Notes under the pieces: model-generated | Told to the model about the DNA's origin: nothing | The model's database searches: none | Seen by the model: only the letters and a program-made list of their open reading frames with translations | Part shown: piece after piece, positions 61,579-64,000 of the stretch | Numbering within the stretch: the first letter of the stretch is position 1 | How the letters are laid out: each line of letters opens with the position of its first letter | Assembly: GCF_000294775.2 (NCBI RefSeq) | Contig: NZ_CP015506.1 | Span: forward strand, 4,315,501 to 4,379,500 | DNA: 64,000 bases | Direction of reading: 5' to 3' | Origin: Cytobacillus oceanisediminis 2691 | GTDB lineage: Bacteria > Bacillota > Bacilli > Bacillales > Cytobacillaceae | Made by a program: the position numbers and the translations under genes

Positions 61579-63297
61579 CTACTGGCGTTCTTTCAGAAAT
61601 TTGAGCAAATCTTCTGTTTCCATGGCATTTAAAACGGATTCCTTCTTGATCCATCCCTTCTTTGCCGCAGAAACTCCGATTTCCATGTGATTTAAAGTGT
61701 CTATTTTATGTGCATCAGTATTAATCACTATTTTCACACCAGCTTCCTGAGCTTGTCTGATATGCTCGGAAGCAAGGTCCAGCCTGTTCGGATTTGCATT
61801 CAGCTCAAGGGCTGTATTTGTTTCTTTTGCAAGCTCGATGAGCATTTCCATGTCTACTTCATAGCCTTCCCTGCGGCCGATCAATCTTCCCGTAGGGTGG
61901 GCAATAATGTCGACATGGGCATTCTGCAGCGCCGTTTTCAAGCGAGCCATGATTTTCTCCTTCGGCTGTGAGAAAGAAGAATGAATAGAAGCAATGACAA
62001 TGTCCAATTCCTCTAGAAGTTCATCATCATAATCAAGCGATCCATCGGGCAGAATATCCATTTCCACTCCTGACAGAATCGTGAAATCATCGAATTGCTC
62101 ATTAAGCCGCTTTATTTCTTCTTTTTGACTGCGAAGTCTTTCAGCAGTCAAACCGTTCGCCACTTTCAAGTACTGAGAATGGTCTGTTATTGCCATATAT
62201 TTATAGCCGCGGGCCCGGCATGCTTCAATCATTTCCTCAATGGAATAGGCGCCATCACTCCAGGTTGAGTGCATATGAAGGTCACCCTTAATATCTTCAA
62301 GAGATATTAATTCCATGTCTTGCGTATATTCATCCACTTCTTTCCCATCTTCTCTGATTTCAGGAGGAAAGAATGGAAGTCCGAAATGGGCGTAAAATTC
62401 CTCTTCATCTTTAAAGGTAAGGATTTCACCTGTTTCATTGTTTTCAACTCCGTATTCACTGATTTTTTCCCCGCGCTCTTTTGCAAGCTGGCGCATTCTG
62501 ACATTATGATCCTTCGATCCAGTAAAATGATGGAGTGTAGTGGCAAATTCATGCGGCAGAACTATACGGAAATCAGCCGATATATCATAGGAATGTTCAA
62601 AAACAACGGAAACCTTTGTATCTCCTGCGGCAATCACTTCTTTAATCCCGGATAAACTTAATAACTGCTCTTTGACTGAAGCAGGATTGTCTGTAGCTAT
62701 AATAAAGTCGAGGTCTTTGATTGTTTCCCTCATTCTCCTTAAGCTTCCTGCCCTTGAGTATTTTTCGATATCCTTCATTTCCTCCAGGGCGGCTTCTATG
62801 CCTACCGCTACTGGCAGCATATATGCAAGCGGCAGCCGTTCCGGTCTGGTTCCTGCATTTTCAAGGGCAGCGAGTATCTTTTCTTCCGATTTTTCCCCAA
62901 AGCCTGCAAGTCCGCGGACCTTCTTATTGCGGCAGGCATCCTCAAGATCTGCGGCATTTTCGACGCCCAGCTCTTTATATAGCTTGGCAATTTTCTTGCC
63001 GCCCAGTCCAGGGAGCTGAAGAAGAGGAATTAATCCTGAAGGCAATTCTTCTTTTAATTCATCCAGAACAGAAGACTTTCCTTCTTTTATGTACTCCTCA
63101 ATAACAGCAGCGGTTCCTTTCCCGATGCCGGATAGCTTTGTAAAGTCTTTTATTTCAGTCAAGCTTTCATCATTTGATTCAAGTGCCAGTGCCGCTTTTC
63201 GGAACGCAGCTGTTTTGAAAGGATTTTCTCCTTTTAATTCCATATAAACAGCAATTGTTTCTAAAAGCCTCACAACATCTTTTTTATTTATACTCAC
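61579..63297 (-). CDS. polX: DNA polymerase X with PHP 3'-5' exonuclease domain
   Basis: Family X polymerase for gap-filling base excision repair; 572 residues (B. subtilis YshC 570). The N-terminal helix-hairpin-helix (about 1-130) has LSGIGKGTAAVIEEY and LPGLGGKKIAKLYKEL; the nucleotidyltransferase has AGSLRRMRETIKDLDFIIAT (about 185-204) with metal aspartates in DLD and SADFRIV. The PHP domain begins at about 335 (GDLHMHSTWSDGAYS) and retains HxH. The GTG at 63297 follows AGGTGG; a GTG nine bases upstream is less likely. Confidence 0.95.
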   Translation of the reverse strand: MSINKKDVVRLLETIAVYMELKGENPFKTAAFRKAALALESNDESLTEIKDFTKLSGIGKGTAAVIEEYIKEGKSSVLDELKEELPSGLIPLLQLPGLGGKKIAKLYKELGVENAADLEDACRNKKVRGLAGFGEKSEEKILAALENAGTRPERLPLAYMLPVAVGIEAALEEMKDIEKYSRAGSLRRMRETIKDLDFIIATDNPASVKEQLLSLSGIKEVIAAGDTKVSVVFEHSYDISADFRIVLPHEFATTLHHFTGSKDHNVRMRQLAKERGEKISEYGVENNETGEILTFKDEEEFYAHFGLPFFPPEIREDGKEVDEYTQDMELISLEDIKGDLHMHSTWSDGAYSIEEMIEACRARGYKYMAITDHSQYLKVANGLTAERLRSQKEEIKRLNEQFDDFTILSGVEMDILPDGSLDYDDELLEELDIVIASIHSSFSQPKEKIMARLKTALQNAHVDIIAHPTGRLIGRREGYEVDMEMLIELAKETNTALELNANPNRLDLASEHIRQAQEAGVKIVINTDAHKIDTLNHMEIGVSAAKKGWIKKESVLNAMETEDLLKFLKERQ

Positions 63298-63423
63298 GAA
63301 AACCACCTGCCTGTAACTGTATTCGTATTCGTATTATCTCTTATTTTGTGTTTGAACTTCAAATCATGGCTATCCTCTAAAGCCTCTTACTTAATAAGTG
63401 AGGTATTACCTTTTAATATTGCC

Positions 63424-63604
63424 GTTGGTTTCCACTGCGGACACTTGCTTTCCGCGGGGAGGCACGGGAGCCTCCTCGGCTTCGCCTGTGGGGTCTCCCG
63501 CTCCCTCTCCTCCCGCAGGACATTGAATAACCTCCCTGAGCAACACCGCACGAAGAAAATGCGAACGCATTTTCGAGGATCAAGCGTCCTCCGCTCCAAC
63601 CAAC
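63424..63604 (+). repeat. dispersed repeat family A, copy A4
   Basis: Bounded by GTTGGTT (63424-63430) and AACCAAC (63598-63604): both ends differ from the other copies, but the change is compensating so pairing is kept. Shares TTTCCGCGGGGAGG, GGGAGCCTCCTCGGC, GTGGGGTCTCCC, TCCCGCAGGACATTGAATAA, CAACACCGCACGAAGAAAATG and CGCATTTTCGAGGATC. It lies between polX and cvpA. Confidence 0.8.
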
Positions 63605-63663
63605 TCAGGGGATTTAGCTAGATTGTAGATTTAAATCCACAAAACTTATATTAACAGCCTTTC

Positions 63664-63696
63664 AAAAAGAAAACTTCTCTAGAAAAAGAGAAGTTA
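63664..63696 (-). terminator. terminator of cvpA
   Basis: AACTTCTCT and AGAGAAGTT arms overlap the cvpA stop codon and are followed by TTTTCTTTTT. Confidence 0.75.
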
Positions 63697-64000
63697 CGCA
63701 GCCATATATTCAACCCACATTTCTTTGAGCTGGTTAGAGAGAACAGGCGTATTCTTAACCATTAATTCTGCCATAAAGGAATTATTGATCGGCCCCTGCA
63801 GCACTTCTATTGGAATCAGTGCGGCTATGTATAATAGAATAAACATGATAAGATAGACTTCGATAAATCCGAGAATGCCGCCAGCCCAAACATTCAGCTG
63901 TTTTAGAATAGGAAGATGGGCAACAAAATCAAGCATGCTTCCAATAATCTGCAGTAATATTCTTACCGCAAAAAAAATCACGACAAATGCAATGGCGCGA
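63694..64000 (-). CDS. cvpA: CvpA family membrane protein, N-terminus cut by window edge
   Basis: The frame is open from the right edge to a TAA at 63694, covering 102 codons. It contains two clear membrane segments (RAIAFVVIFFAVRILLQIIG at the edge, and VYLIMFILLYIAALIPIEVL) and matches the C-terminal part of the CvpA/YshB family (about 177 residues in B. subtilis). yshB lies next to polX in B. subtilis too. In-frame methionines inside the window are not the real start. Confidence 0.85.
   Translation of the reverse strand, partial: RAIAFVVIFFAVRILLQIIGSMLDFVAHLPILKQLNVWAGGILGFIEVYLIMFILLYIAALIPIEVLQGPINNSFMAELMVKNTPVLSNQLKEMWVEYMAA

Overview
The window is a chromosomal housekeeping segment of an endospore-forming, low-to-mid G+C Gram-positive bacterium of the family Bacillaceae. 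The evidence is sporulation genes (spoVID, ysxE, gerM, gerE, a sigma-F style lonB promoter and a sigma-K style gerE promoter), T-box and L-box leaders, strong GGAGG ribosome binding sites, frequent TTG/GTG starts, and a gene order close to what I remember of the Bacillus subtilis valS-to-yshB region. Nearly every gene is on the minus strand. The plus-strand exceptions are a 63-residue membrane protein, a ysxD-like membrane protein and yslB.

Layout in coordinate order (transcription mostly runs right to left): valS (cut by the left edge) behind a valine T-box; ysxE and spoVID (spore coat); the hemAXCDBL haem operon, with a four-copy 124-bp tandem repeat between hemX and hemC; ysxD; a three-gene polar amino acid ABC transporter that looks inserted relative to B. 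subtilis; engB-lonA, lonB, clpX, tig and ysoA (proteolysis, folding); the ilvBHC-leuABCD operon behind a cre-like site, a sigma-A promoter and a leucine T-box; tRNA-Arg(UCU); gerM, rph, rdgB and ysnB; recQ (apparently inserted); racE, ysmB, gerE and ysmA; sdhCAB; yslB; lysC behind an L-box and containing a nested beta-subunit start; uvrC; trxA; etfBA; fadB and fadR; lcfA; yshE with a 27-codon reading frame behind it; mutS2; polX; and cvpA (cut by the right edge).

The genes form several working units: tetrapyrrole synthesis from glutamyl-tRNA to uroporphyrinogen III; branched-chain amino acid synthesis; fatty-acid degradation (lcfA, fadB, etfBA, fadR, perhaps the ysmA thioesterase) feeding electrons to the respiratory chain with succinate dehydrogenase; ATP-dependent proteolysis; and DNA repair.

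The least explained material lies between the genes. Two families of dispersed repeats occupy many gaps: family A (about 130-190 bp, GTTGATT/AATCAAC ends, one copy with compensating end changes) and family B (modular hairpin units with CATAAG/CTTATG arms, including the hem tandem array). Other candidates are a terminator-like hairpin inside the sdh leader, related operators just after the promoters of fadR, etfB and ysmA, a different palindrome at the same place before lcfA, and the 27-codon membrane peptide. I found no prophage, insertion sequence, CRISPR array or defence island. All calls come from reading the sequence and from remembered family knowledge; no database search was run.
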